In this document: piece after piece, positions 53,701 through 62,007 of the stretch
Position numbering within the stretch: position 1 is the first letter of the stretch
How the letters are laid out: every line of letters begins with the position of its first letter
Source of the DNA: Cryobacterium flavum
Lineage (GTDB): Bacteria; Actinomycetota; Actinomycetes; Actinomycetales; Microbacteriaceae
DNA: 62,151 nt
Direction: 5' to 3'
Assembly (NCBI RefSeq): GCF_900103805.1
Contig: NZ_FNIB01000016.1
Coordinates: 1 to 62,151, forward strand
The notes under the pieces: generated by a model
Told to the model about the DNA's origin: nothing
Databases searched by the model: none
The model's input: only the letters and a program-made list of their open reading frames with translations
Made by a program: the position numbers and the translations under genes

Positions 53701-54327
53701 TCAGGCTGCGAGCGCGCAGGCAGGCGGACCACGATGCCGCATCGCCGACAACACCAGAACCAAATCGCGCGGTGACAATACCGGCGCATCGTGACGAATG
53801 CGCTGCGGGGCCTCGACCGGCACCACCAGGTGGGCCGGAACGAACAGCGTGCGGATGCCCAGACGCACGTTCTCGACCAGGCCCCAGAACGCGCGTTCCG
53901 CGTACCGCAGGGCCAGAATCGTCACGATCGCGGCACCGAAGTGAGCGCCCCACATGGCCGTGGAATCGTGGGCCATGGGCGTGGTCGAGCCGAGAACCAT
54001 CGGGTCGATCAGCTCGGGCGGCGCCGCGTGCTGGTGCGTGCCGGGTGCGGCACCGGCCCCGGCGCCGAGTGCCCCACCCGGCGCTCCGAGCGAGAATAGC
54101 CCGTGAAAGATGAATTGGCTGATCAAAACGGATGCTGCGCCTCGCCAGAAGGACAGGGTGCGGCCCGCGAGGGCGACGCAGACCATGCCGGCAAAGGCGA
54201 GCGACACGACGACGGCCAGAAGGCCGGGCGCCGCGGCGCCGCCGAGCGTGTGCGAGAGGGCAGCGACAAAGGTCGAGAACACGGCGACGATCCAGCCGCG
54301 CGCGAAGCGGGCCCAGCGTGTGTGCAT
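53701..54327 (-). CDS. Polytopic membrane protein, His-containing loop
   Basis: A 208-residue protein with about five hydrophobic helices (for example GWIVAVFSTFVAALSHTLGG and LGGAAAPGLLAVVVSLAFAG). A central loop has His in APGTHQHAAPPELIDPM and MAHDSTAMWGAHFGAA. Genes of this type often follow CopC-domain genes in Actinobacteria, and a copper role is my inference. The C-terminal 40 residues are basic and soluble. It is encoded on the same strand, upstream of the CopC gene by about 100 bp. Confidence 0.6.
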   Translation of the reverse strand: MHTRWARFARGWIVAVFSTFVAALSHTLGGAAAPGLLAVVVSLAFAGMVCVALAGRTLSFWRGAASVLISQFIFHGLFSLGAPGGALGAGAGAAPGTHQHAAPPELIDPMVLGSTTPMAHDSTAMWGAHFGAAIVTILALRYAERAFWGLVENVRLGIRTLFVPAHLVVPVEAPQRIRHDAPVLSPRDLVLVLSAMRHRGPPACALAA

Positions 54328-54497
54328 TGAGGCCCCTCTCCGGTCTCCTCCAGAGTAGCCGGTCGACCTGGGTGTGTTTTATCAACTGCACGGCGATGCA
54401 TTCCACAGTCCCACAGTGGTGGCTTATTCAGGAGATTCGGGTGCCAGCCCCAATTCGACCGCACTCTTTCGGGGACCGCGATCAACTCCGGGACAGG

Positions 54498-55277
54498 TCA
54501 GGCGCGACCGGTGAAAGCGGGCTTGCGCTTCTCCTGGAAGGCGGCGAAACCCTCGCGGTAGTCGCCGGTAGCGCACAGCGCGGCCTGGGCTGCGGTCTCG
54601 GCGCTCATGCTCTGCCACAGCCCGAGGCGTTCGTCACGCAGTGACTGCACGAGCGCTTTGCTCGCGAGAAAAGCCTGGGTGGCACCGGATGCCGCGCGTG
54701 TCGCCGCCTGCACGGTCGCCTCGGTCAGTTCCGCGGCCGCGAAAACCTGGCTGAACAGTCCGCCGGCGACGGCCTCGGTCCCGGACATGAGGCGGCCGCT
54801 GTAGATCAGGTCGAGGGTGCGGTGAGCACCGAGACGTTCCACGAACAGGGCGTGTCCGCCGGAGTCGAGCGTGGCGCCGAGGTTCGCGAACGGCGAGCCG
54901 ATCTTGGCGGTGTCGGCGACGTAGACCACGTCGGTGGCGATGAGCAGGCCGAGCCCCACGCCGAGGCAGGCGCCGTGCGCCGCCGCGAAGGTGGGAGCCG
55001 GAAACCGGCTCATGCGCTGAAGCAGCGGGGTGACGAGGTCGCCGAGATACCCGAGCACGTCATCGGTGCGCGGATCGACGGCCGAAATGTCGCGGCCGGC
55101 GCAGAAGGCCCGACCCTCGCCACTCAGCACCAGCGCACGCACGCCGACCCGCTCGGCTTCCTGGTAGGCCGCGTCGAGTTCGACGATCGCGGCCTCATCG
55201 AGGGCGTTGAGTTTGTCGGGCGCGTTCAGCACCACGTGGGCGACGTTGTTGTCTATCGAGAGCTCAATCACGTACAT
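54498..55277 (-). CDS. Enoyl-CoA hydratase/isomerase family (PaaG-like)
   Basis: A 259-residue crotonase-fold protein. The oxyanion-hole sequences are RAFCAGRDIS (near 60) and AAHGACLGVGLGLLIATD. The catalytic-site pattern GATLDSGGHALF has the Asp that marks the isomerase PaaG rather than the hydratase PaaF, which usually has a Glu pair. PaaG converts the ring-1,2-epoxide to the oxepin. It is the last gene of the paa operon, about 20 bp after paaE. Its position and the Asp support PaaG, but the call between PaaG and a general hydratase needs alignment. Confidence 0.72.
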   Translation of the reverse strand: MYVIELSIDNNVAHVVLNAPDKLNALDEAAIVELDAAYQEAERVGVRALVLSGEGRAFCAGRDISAVDPRTDDVLGYLGDLVTPLLQRMSRFPAPTFAAAHGACLGVGLGLLIATDVVYVADTAKIGSPFANLGATLDSGGHALFVERLGAHRTLDLIYSGRLMSGTEAVAGGLFSQVFAAAELTEATVQAATRAASGATQAFLASKALVQSLRDERLGLWQSMSAETAAQAALCATGDYREGFAAFQEKRKPAFTGRA

Positions 55278-55298
55278 CCGCTTTCTGAGGGGTTGAAG

Positions 55299-56450
55299 CT
55301 AGACGTCGTAGTCGACGACGACGGTGTCGGTGGTCGGGTGCGACTGGCAGGTGAGCACGTAACCGCGAGCGAGCTCTTCGGGCTCGAGCGCGTAGTTCTC
55401 GGTCATCGTGACATCGCCGCTGACCAGCTTGGCGCGGCAGGTTCCGCAGACGCCGCCGGCGCAAGCGAACGGAACATCGGGGCGTACCCGCAGGGCAGCG
55501 TTCAGGATGCTCTCGTTCGCGTTGATCGGAGTGGTCACCGTGTTGCTCTGGCCGTCGAGGGTGAATTCGATCTGGAAGGTTTTGTCGCCCTGGCCGATGA
55601 TGACGGGCCGGCCGCGGTCGCCGCTCGCGGCCGAGGGCTCACCGGTGGTGAACAGCTCGAACCGCACGTGCGACCGCTCTACTCCGGTGCTCTCGAGGGT
55701 GTCACGGCAGAGCTGCACGAGTTCGAACGGACCGCACAGGAACCACTCATCGACCGTCGCCGGACGCAGAATGGTGTCGAGCATGCGCCGAAACTTCTCT
55801 TCGTCGATGCGGCCGGAGAGCAGCGACGACGACCGCTGCTCACGCGACAGCACGTGGTACAGCGCGAGACGGGCCGGGTAGCGGTCCTTGAGCTCGGCCA
55901 GTTCGTCGAGGAACATCACGTCGAGGGCGGTGCGGTTGGTATAGACGAGGGTGAACGTCGACGTCTCGGACGCGGCGAGCACGGTGTGCGCGAGCGCCAT
56001 GAGCGGGGTGATACCCGAGCCGGCAGCTACGCCAACCACGTGCTTGTGATCAAGGTTGTGCAGGGTCGAGGTGAAGTTGCCCTGCGGGCTCATCACGTCG
56101 ATCTCGTCGCCGGGGTGCAGTTCGCTGTTGGCCCAGGTGGAGAAGGCACCGCCGAGGTCGCGCTTGATGGCGACGCTGATCTGGCCCCCGTGGCTCGCCG
56201 CGGGCCGGCAGATCGAGTAGCTGCGGCGCAGTTCCTGGCCTTCGATTGTGGCGCGCAGGGCGAGGTGCTGGCCGGGCAGGTAGTCGAACGCGCCCTGCAG
56301 TTTGGGCGGAACGGTGAAGGTGACCTCGACGCTGTCGGCGGTGAGCGGGCGTACTTCGGCCACTGTCAGGGTATGGAAGCGTGCGCGGTGCTTGACCGGT
56401 GCCAGGGTCGTGGCGCCCTGGTTGGTGGATTCGAGACGTGTTGCAGCCAT
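55299..56450 (-). CDS. paaE: Phenylacetyl-CoA epoxidase reductase PaaE
   Basis: A 383-residue reductase. The FAD part begins near residue 20 and has RRSYSICRP; the NAD part has GVAAGSGITPLMALAHTVL. The C-terminal 2Fe-2S ferredoxin has Cys in FACAGGVCGTCRAKL and a last one in GYVLTCQSHP. It transfers electrons from NADPH to the PaaABC oxygenase. I chose the ATG at 56450 (MAATRLEST), which overlaps the paaD stop as TAATG; the frame before it belongs to paaD in another frame. Complete length for the family. Confidence 0.93.
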   Translation of the reverse strand: MAATRLESTNQGATTLAPVKHRARFHTLTVAEVRPLTADSVEVTFTVPPKLQGAFDYLPGQHLALRATIEGQELRRSYSICRPAASHGGQISVAIKRDLGGAFSTWANSELHPGDEIDVMSPQGNFTSTLHNLDHKHVVGVAAGSGITPLMALAHTVLAASETSTFTLVYTNRTALDVMFLDELAELKDRYPARLALYHVLSREQRSSSLLSGRIDEEKFRRMLDTILRPATVDEWFLCGPFELVQLCRDTLESTGVERSHVRFELFTTGEPSAASGDRGRPVIIGQGDKTFQIEFTLDGQSNTVTTPINANESILNAALRVRPDVPFACAGGVCGTCRAKLVSGDVTMTENYALEPEELARGYVLTCQSHPTTDTVVVDYDV

Positions 56451-56992
56451 TAGAGCACCTTGAAGTAGTCGAACGGCTCGAGGCAGTCTCGGCATTCGTA
56501 GAGGGACTTGCAGGAGGTGGAACCGAAGTGCGCGAGCTCGCGGGTGTTGAGCGAGGAGCAGCGCGGGCATTTCACAGCCATTTTCAGACTGATCGGGCCG
56601 GCCGGCCCTGAGCTGCGCACAGTTGCATGCCCGGTGGGGGCGGCGATACCGTATTCGCGGAGTTTGGCCTTGCCGATCTCGCTCATCCAGTCGGTGGTCC
56701 ACGCCGGGCTCAGCACGAGCCGCACCGACACGTTCTGGTAGCCGGCGGTGGTGAGTACCCCGAGAACGTCGTCGCGCATGGCGTCCATGGCGGGGCATCC
56801 GCTATAGGTCGGCGTCAGCGTGACGGCGACGGCATCGCTGGTCACGTTCACGGAGCGCAGCACACCGAGGTCTTCGATGGTGAGCACCGGAATCTCGGGG
56901 TCGACGACCTGGGCGGCGATCGTCCAGGCCGCGAGGGATGCCGCGTCGGCGGGGCGCGGACGGGCGACGATCTCGTGCACCTGCGTGGTCAC
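56450..56992 (-). CDS. paaD: Phenylacetyl-CoA epoxidase assembly protein PaaD
   Basis: A 180-residue protein. An N-terminal MIP18/DUF59 domain has DPEIPVLTIEDLGVL and TPTYSGCPAMD (its Cys is conserved in iron-sulfur assembly proteins). The C-terminal part binds metal through CPRCSS, STSCKSLYECRDC. PaaD is needed to assemble the oxygenase. The start is the GTG at 56992 that overlaps the paaC stop (GTGA); upstream codons lie in paaC and are not used. It is in the right order between paaC and paaE. Confidence 0.9.
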   Translation of the reverse strand: MTTQVHEIVARPRPADAASLAAWTIAAQVVDPEIPVLTIEDLGVLRSVNVTSDAVAVTLTPTYSGCPAMDAMRDDVLGVLTTAGYQNVSVRLVLSPAWTTDWMSEIGKAKLREYGIAAPTGHATVRSSGPAGPISLKMAVKCPRCSSLNTRELAHFGSTSCKSLYECRDCLEPFDYFKVL

Positions 56993-57840
56993 CAGGACGC
57001 TCCGGGGTGGGCGCGGGTGAGCACCTGCATTTCGGCGAGCAGAAAGGCGAGGTGTTCGGAGTGGTTGCCCGTGCGGCCGCCGCCGGAAGCAACGAAACCG
57101 CGCGGAATTTCGAGTTCGGCCTCGGCGAGCACCGGCGCGATGGCCGCGTCGAACGCCGGACGCAGGCTCGACGGGCGCACCGCGATGCCTTCGAGGCGGT
57201 CGATGAGCGTGTCGTCGCGAAAAATCTCCTCGACGTAGGGCCACAGGTCACTTAGCGCGGTGATCATACGGTGACGCGACTCGTCGGTACCCTGCGCGAG
57301 ACGCAGCACCCACTGGGTCGAGTGGTCACGGTGGTAGTCGACCTCTTTCACCGCTTTGGCGGCGATCGCGGCGAGGGTCGCATCAGCGGATGCCCGCAGC
57401 CGGCTGTACAACTCGAACAGGTAGTGGGACACGATGAACTGGCGCGCGATGGTGTGTGCGAAGTCGCCGTTGGGCTGTTCGACGATGTGCAGCGAGCGAA
57501 AATCAGGCTCGGTGCGCCAGTAGGCGAGGTCGTCTTCGCTGCGGTCCGTGGCGGTTCCGGCATAGTGCAGCAGCGACCGGGCGTGGCCGATCAGGTCGAG
57601 GGCCACGTTGCCGAGGGCGACGTCTTCTTCGAGCTCTGGGGCACGGGAGATCCAGGCGCCGAGCTGCTGGGCCAGAACGAGCGAGTCGTCCCCGAGCCAG
57701 AGCGCGTATTCGGCGATGTCGGCCGTCGCCTGAGACGGACCCTCGATAAGCTCGGCGTCGAGCGTGGAGACGTCGACCGCGACGTGGCCGTGGGCATCTT
57801 CGTGGTCGTTGGCGGGGGCATCCGCTTTAATTTCGCTCAC
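56989..57840 (-). CDS. paaC: Phenylacetyl-CoA epoxidase subunit PaaC
   Basis: A 283-residue helical ferritin-like protein, the structural partner of PaaA. It has YALWLGDDSLVLAQQLGAWI, LALDLIGHARSLL-type blocks (here DLIGHARSLLHYAG) and HYLFELYSRL and RDHSTQWVLRLAQGTDESRH. It lacks a full di-iron set, as is normal for PaaC. It overlaps paaB upstream and paaD downstream by four bases each, so the operon is tightly coupled. An N-terminal 35-residue acidic/His extension is unusual. Confidence 0.92.
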   Translation of the reverse strand: MSEIKADAPANDHEDAHGHVAVDVSTLDAELIEGPSQATADIAEYALWLGDDSLVLAQQLGAWISRAPELEEDVALGNVALDLIGHARSLLHYAGTATDRSEDDLAYWRTEPDFRSLHIVEQPNGDFAHTIARQFIVSHYLFELYSRLRASADATLAAIAAKAVKEVDYHRDHSTQWVLRLAQGTDESRHRMITALSDLWPYVEEIFRDDTLIDRLEGIAVRPSSLRPAFDAAIAPVLAEAELEIPRGFVASGGGRTGNHSEHLAFLLAEMQVLTRAHPGASW

Positions 57841-58142
57841 AGGTGCTTCACTCCCTCACTCTTGGAGTAGTAGCTCGCGTGGCGGTAGTTCTTGCCAGCG
57901 GGCGATTCGAAGAAGGCGCCCTTGGCGTCGGGGTCACTCGTGGTGATGGCGGCGGCGGGTACGACCCAGACCGAGACGCCCTCACTGCGGCGGGTGTACA
58001 GGTCGCGGGCGTTACGCACGGCGAGGGTCTCGTCTGGGGCGTGTAGGGACCCGACGTGAACGTGGCTCAGGCCACGGTTGGAACGCACGAAGACCTCCCA
58101 GAGGGGCCAGATTTCTGCTGCGGAATCGCCGGGAGTCGTCAT
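57837..58142 (-). CDS. paaB: Phenylacetyl-CoA epoxidase subunit PaaB
   Basis: A 101-residue small subunit of the epoxidase. [20 protein letters not shown] and [16 protein letters not shown] sequence (here [12 protein letters not shown]) and [13 protein letters not shown] match PaaB. It links PaaAC units into the larger complex. It overlaps paaA upstream by four bases and paaC downstream by four bases. Confidence 0.92.
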   Translation of the reverse strand: MTTPGDSAAEIWPLWEVFVRSNRGLSHVHVGSLHAPDETLAVRNARDLYTRRSEGVSVWVVPAAAITTSDPDAKGAFFESPAGKNYRHASYYSKSEGVKHL

Positions 58143-59128
58143 TTGGCTGCCATTTCTTCGGTTCGTGCGGACTGTTTGTGGGCATAAGCGGCCGCGGCTT
58201 CGCGCACCCAGGCACCCTCGTCGTGGGCGTCACGGCGACGCTGCAAGCGCTGGGCATTGTTGGGACCGCGACCGGCGAGCACCTCGTGGAACTCGGTCCA
58301 GTCAATCTCGCCGAGGTCCCACTGCTGGGTTTCTTCGTTGAAGTGCAGGTCGGGGTCGGGCAGGGTGACGCCGAGCACCGCTGCCTGCGGAACGAGCATA
58401 TTCACGAAACGCTGACGCAGCTCGTCGTTGGAGTGGCGCTTGATCTTCCAGGCCATCGACTGCGCCGAGTTGGGCGAGTCGTCGTCGGGCGGTCCGAACA
58501 TCATGAGTGCGGGCCAGTACCAGCGGTTGACCGAGTCCTGCGCCATCTGGCGCTGCTCCTCGGTGCCCTGCATGAGCTCGAGCAGAATCTCGAAACCCTG
58601 GCGCTGGTGAAAGGATTCTTCCTTGCAGATACGCACCATCGCGCGGCCGTACGGGCCGTAGGAGGCGCGGCAGAGCGGCACCTGGTTGCAGATGGCTGCG
58701 CCGTCGACGAGCCAGCCGATCGAGCCCATGTCGGCCCAGCTCGGGGTCGGGTAGTTGAAGATACTCGAGTAGCGAGCCTTGCCGGCGATGAGGGCATCCG
58801 TCATGTCGTCGCGGGTAGCGCCCAGGGTTTGCGCGGCGGAATAGAGGTAGAGGCCGTGACCGGCTTCGTCCTGCACCTTGGCCATGAGGATGGCCTTGCG
58901 CTTGAGGCTCGGGGCGCGCGTGATCCAGTTCGACTCGGGCTGCATACCGATGATCTCGGAGTGCGCGTGCTGCGAGATCTGTCGTACGAGCGACTTGCGG
59001 TAGCCCTCGGGCATCCAGTCGCGCGGCTCAATGCGCGAATCGGCTTCGATCAGATCGTTGAACTGCTGTTCTTCGACGCTGATAGCGACGGGTGCGCTCG
59101 TATCGGGCGTGATGGTGCTTGTCATCAT
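58139..59128 (-). CDS. paaA: Phenylacetyl-CoA epoxidase catalytic subunit PaaA
   Basis: A 329-residue di-iron oxygenase subunit. The metal ligands lie in the blocks [26 protein letters not shown] and [15 protein letters not shown]. It epoxidises phenylacetyl-CoA at the 1,2 positions. The ATG at 59128 (MMTST) has AGGAG directly upstream; the second ATG at 59125 has better spacing. A longer frame to 59182 lies over the regulatory region. It is the first gene of the paaABCDE run, reading away from the PaaR operator. Confidence 0.93.
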   Translation of the reverse strand: MMTSTITPDTSAPVAISVEEQQFNDLIEADSRIEPRDWMPEGYRKSLVRQISQHAHSEIIGMQPESNWITRAPSLKRKAILMAKVQDEAGHGLYLYSAAQTLGATRDDMTDALIAGKARYSSIFNYPTPSWADMGSIGWLVDGAAICNQVPLCRASYGPYGRAMVRICKEESFHQRQGFEILLELMQGTEEQRQMAQDSVNRWYWPALMMFGPPDDDSPNSAQSMAWKIKRHSNDELRQRFVNMLVPQAAVLGVTLPDPDLHFNEETQQWDLGEIDWTEFHEVLAGRGPNNAQRLQRRRDAHDEGAWVREAAAAYAHKQSARTEEMAAK

Positions 59129-59242
59129 CGGCTCCTGGTCTGCGTTGACTGCGGTGGTCGTGGTCGGATCGTAATCGTGCACAAGCTGGCGACGCTAAGG
59201 TGATGCACGTCGGGAATTTTGCGCACGGATCGGCAATCTATT

Positions 59243-59264
59243 ACCAACCGATCGTTCAGTTAGT
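59243..59264. promoter_or_regulatory. PaaR operator in the divergent paaA-paaI region
   Basis: ACCAACCGATCGTTCAGTTAG plus T, an imperfect palindrome. It matches the corynebacterial PaaR site pattern ACT-N-ACCG-NN-CG-NN-CGGT-N-AGT at all but two fixed positions as I recall it. TATA-like boxes overlap or flank it on both strands (TATAGT on +). It lies about 115 bp from paaA and 64 bp from paaI, so one site can control both directions. The TetR-type PaaR gene is at 61150. Confidence 0.75.
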
Positions 59265-59327
59265 ATATAGTCACATTATCGGTCGGGCAACCCCCGACCT
59301 GCACGGCAACTCAACGAGGAGAACCGA

Positions 59328-59771
59328 ATGACGGAAGCACTGCCCGTAGGTAGTGAGGCCATGATGCAGCGCGACCGGGCATCTGCTTCTCTCGGCATGA
59401 TCGTGCACCGCAATGAGCCGGGTCATTCCGTCGTCTCGATGGTCGTACGCGACGACATGCTCAACGGTTTCGATGTGACCCACGGCGGTTTCGTGTTCGC
59501 CCTCGCCGACACGGCCTTCGCCATCGCCTGCAACGATTCGCACCACGTCACCCTTGCCGCCGGCGCCGACATCACGTTTCTGAAGCCCACCACGAGCGGC
59601 CAGAATCTCACCGCGACCGCGCTGCTGCGCGTGAAGAGCGGTCGGAGCGGCATCTACGACGTGCGCGTGGCTGTCAACGGAGACGCGATCGGCGACGACG
59701 TCACCGTGGCCGAATTTCGCGGCCGCAGCCGCACCACCAACCTGCCCGTCCCTGCCCGCAACCACCTCTAA
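59328..59771 (+). CDS. paaI: Phenylacetyl-CoA thioesterase PaaI
   Basis: A 147-residue hotdog-fold thioesterase. The family block FDVTHGGFVFALADTAFAIA (near residues 45-64) holds the conserved Asp used in catalysis. PaaI hydrolyses ring-hydroxylated CoA dead-end products and relieves CoA trapping. The ATG at 59328 follows GAGGAGA with good spacing. It opens the plus-strand paaIKR unit and is followed by paaK after 17 bp. Confidence 0.92.
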   Translation: MTEALPVGSEAMMQRDRASASLGMIVHRNEPGHSVVSMVVRDDMLNGFDVTHGGFVFALADTAFAIACNDSHHVTLAAGADITFLKPTTSGQNLTATALLRVKSGRSGIYDVRVAVNGDAIGDDVTVAEFRGRSRTTNLPVPARNHL

Positions 59772-59788
59772 CCCTTCCGGAAGGCATC

Positions 59789-61108
59789 ATGTCAACGCTG
59801 ACCAAGACCCGTCTGCACGCACCGGCTCTCGCAGAACTCGACGCGGCCGAGCGCCTGGACCGCGACGAGATTCGCGCGCTGCAGCTCACCCGCCTGCAGC
59901 GCACCGTGCGGCACGCCTACGCGAACGTACCTCTGTATACGCGCAAATTTGATGCTGCCGGCGTGCACCCCGACGACGTTCGTACCCTCGAAGACGTGGC
60001 GTTGCTGCCGTTCACGACCAAGGAAGACCTGCGCGTCTCGTATCCGTTCGGCATGTTCGCGGTGCCGATGGACCAGGTTGCGCGCATTCACACGTCGTCG
60101 GGTACCACCGGGTTGCCCACGGTGGTCGGCTACACCAAGAACGACCTCGCCATGTGGTCTGGTCTGGTGGCCCGCAGCCTGCGCGCATCCGGAGTGCGGC
60201 CCGGCATGAAGGTGCACAACGCCTATGGCTACGGGCTGTTCACCGGCGGACTCGGCGCCCACGCCGGCATTGAAGCACTCGGTGCCTGTGCCATCCCCAT
60301 GTCGGGTGGCCAGACCAACAAGCAGGTGCAGATGATCACCGACTTCGAGCCCGACGTGATTTTGTCAACGCCGAGTTACCTGCTGACCATCACCGATGCC
60401 ATGGTCGCAGCCGGCCTCGACCCCCGACGCTCGAGCCTCAAGGCCGGGGTGCTCGGTGCGGAGCCGTGGACCAACCAGATGCGTCTCGAGCTCGAGGACC
60501 GTCTCGATTTTGACGCACTCGACATCTATGGCCTCAGCGAGGTCATGGGGCCGGGCGTCGGCAACGAATGCATCGAGTCGAAGGATGGCCCGCACCTCTG
60601 GGAAGACCACTTTCTGCCGGAGATCATCAACGGCGACACCGGCGTTGCGCTCCCGGACGGCGAAACCGGTGAGCTCGTCTTCACGTCGCTCACCAAGGAG
60701 GCCTTTCCGGTCATCCGCTACCGCACCCGCGACCTGACCCGCCTGCTTCCCGGCACCGCTCGGCCCGGCATGCGCCGCATGGAGAAAATCACCGGCCGCA
60801 ACGACGACATGATCATTCTGCGCGGGGTCAACCTGTTCCCGACCCAGATCGAAGAGATCGTGCTCGGCATCGAGCACCTCTCCCCGCATTTTGTGCTCGA
60901 GCTGACCCGGCCGTCGCGCATGGACGAGCTCACCGTGCGCATCGAGCGGCACGAGCACGCCGACGATGCCGCCTCGGCTGTCGCTCGCGCCCTGCTGATC
61001 GCCCTCATCAAGGACAGGATCGGCTCGAGCGTCAACGTGCTCATCGTCGAACCGGGTACCCTGGAGCGCAGCACCGGAAAGCACAAGCGCGTCTACGACC
61101 TGCGCTAA
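59789..61108 (+). CDS. paaK: Phenylacetate-CoA ligase PaaK
   Basis: A 439-residue adenylating enzyme. The nucleotide-binding loop is IHTSSGTTGLPTVVGYTK (near 100), followed by YGYGLFTGGLGAH, DIYGLSEVMGPGVGNE, YRTRDLTRLLPG and the C-terminal hinge TGRNDDMIILRGVNLFPTQI. It activates phenylacetate to phenylacetyl-CoA, the first step of the pathway. Length and motif order are complete. It is followed by paaR after 41 bp. Confidence 0.95.
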   Translation: MSTLTKTRLHAPALAELDAAERLDRDEIRALQLTRLQRTVRHAYANVPLYTRKFDAAGVHPDDVRTLEDVALLPFTTKEDLRVSYPFGMFAVPMDQVARIHTSSGTTGLPTVVGYTKNDLAMWSGLVARSLRASGVRPGMKVHNAYGYGLFTGGLGAHAGIEALGACAIPMSGGQTNKQVQMITDFEPDVILSTPSYLLTITDAMVAAGLDPRRSSLKAGVLGAEPWTNQMRLELEDRLDFDALDIYGLSEVMGPGVGNECIESKDGPHLWEDHFLPEIINGDTGVALPDGETGELVFTSLTKEAFPVIRYRTRDLTRLLPGTARPGMRRMEKITGRNDDMIILRGVNLFPTQIEEIVLGIEHLSPHFVLELTRPSRMDELTVRIERHEHADDAASAVARALLIALIKDRIGSSVNVLIVEPGTLERSTGKHKRVYDLR

Positions 61109-61149
61109 TCGGTCGTAGCTGGCACGCCTGCGTGAGAGACTCAAGACCT

Positions 61150-61749
61150 ATGTCTGACGTACACACCCCCAAACGCGGGCGCCCCGGCTACGACCAACGC
61201 GCCATCCTGGCGATCGCCGTCACCGCATTCAATGAATTCGGCTACGACGCCACCTCAATGGGGGTGCTCGCAACCCGCCTGTCCCTCTCGAAGGCGGCCA
61301 TCTACCACCACTTCTCCTCCAAAGATGAAGTTCTGCAGCTCGCCCTCGACGAGGCCCTCAACGGTCTCGAGGGCGTTCTGCGCGAGTCCGGCGCCGTGAC
61401 CGGCAGCGCCATCGACCGCCTGGCCTACGTGCTCCGCGGCGCCGTGCTCGTGCTCGCCGATCGGCTGCCCTACGTGACGCTGCTCCTGCGGGTGCGCGGC
61501 AACACCGAGGTCGAGCGCGATGCGCTGACCCGCCGCCGCGCTTTTGACCGTGCCGTCTCAACGCTCGTCGTCGAGGCCCGCGACGAGGGCTCGCTTCGCA
61601 GCGACATCGACCCGCGAGTCGTCACGCGTCTGCTCTTCGGCATGGTCAACTCCATTGCCGAGTGGTACCGCGCAGAAGGCCCCGAAGATGCCGCGCACCT
61701 CGCCGACGACGTGCTCGCCGTGGCCCTGGACGGCCTCCGCCGTCGCTAG
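61150..61749 (+). CDS. paaR: TetR-family repressor PaaR
   Basis: A 199-residue TetR-type regulator. The N-terminal helix-turn-helix is AITAFNEFGYDATSM-like (here AVTAFNEFGYDATSMGVLAT) followed by LSLSKAAIYHHFSSKDEVLQ, a typical TetR block. The C-terminal domain is helical with no other motif. PaaR in Actinobacteria represses paa genes and is released by phenylacetyl-CoA. The ATG at 61150 was chosen rather than the ORF start at 61132, because GAGAG sits upstream and the TetR fold starts close to it. Confidence 0.88.
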   Translation: MSDVHTPKRGRPGYDQRAILAIAVTAFNEFGYDATSMGVLATRLSLSKAAIYHHFSSKDEVLQLALDEALNGLEGVLRESGAVTGSAIDRLAYVLRGAVLVLADRLPYVTLLLRVRGNTEVERDALTRRRAFDRAVSTLVVEARDEGSLRSDIDPRVVTRLLFGMVNSIAEWYRAEGPEDAAHLADDVLAVALDGLRRR

Positions 61750-61760
61750 CTGTTGAATAT

Positions 61761-61793
61761 CGAAAGGCCACGCACACTGTGCGTGGCCTTTCG
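61761..61793. terminator. Terminator hairpin after paaR
   Basis: CGAAAGGCCACGCAC and GTGCGTGGCCTTTCG form a perfect 15-bp stem with a three-base loop, followed on + by TCTT. It can also stop transcription from the rRNA side. Confidence 0.85.
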
Positions 61794-61808
61794 TCTTGCC
61801 AAACGAAA

Positions 61809-61835
61809 ACAGGGCACCCGCGTGGGTGGCCTGTT
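61809..61835. terminator. Second terminator-like hairpin
   Basis: ACAGGGCACCC and GGGTGGCCTGT pair with one mismatch around a four-base loop. It lies between the paaR terminator and the rRNA terminator. Confidence 0.5.
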
Positions 61836-61840
61836 AACGC

Positions 61841-61872
61841 AGGAAAGCCATCCCCGGAGGGATGGCTTTCCT
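61841..61872 (-). terminator. rRNA operon terminator hairpin
   Basis: AGGAAAGCCATCCC and GGGATGGCTTTCCT form a perfect 14-bp stem around a four-base loop (TCCG on the minus strand), 15 bp after the 3' end of the 5S gene. The following minus-strand sequence has only short T-runs. Confidence 0.8.
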
Positions 61873-61886
61873 GGTGTTTCTACGTT

Positions 61887-62007
61887 AAGTCCGGCGGTGT
61901 CCTACTCTCCCACAGGGTCCCCCCTGCAGTACCATCGGCGCTGAGAGTCTTAGCTTCCGGGTTCGGAATGTGACCGGGCGTTTCCCTCTCGCTATAGCCG
62001 CCGAAAC
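61887..62007 (-). rRNA. rrf: 5S ribosomal RNA
   Basis: Read on the minus strand it begins GTTTCGGCGGCTATAGCG and ends CCGCCGGACTT, giving the terminal helix GGCGG/CCGCC. The internal blocks GGGAAACGCCCGGTCACATT, CCGAACCCGGAAGCTAAG and GGTACTGCAGGGGGGACC are standard 5S sequence. The 23S gene is expected just beyond the window on the same strand. Confidence 0.97.

Noticed and set aside
54822..56453. Plus-strand frame of 543 codons across the paa operon
   Set aside because: Antisense of paaE and the PaaG-like gene. High GC in this genome keeps antisense frames open.
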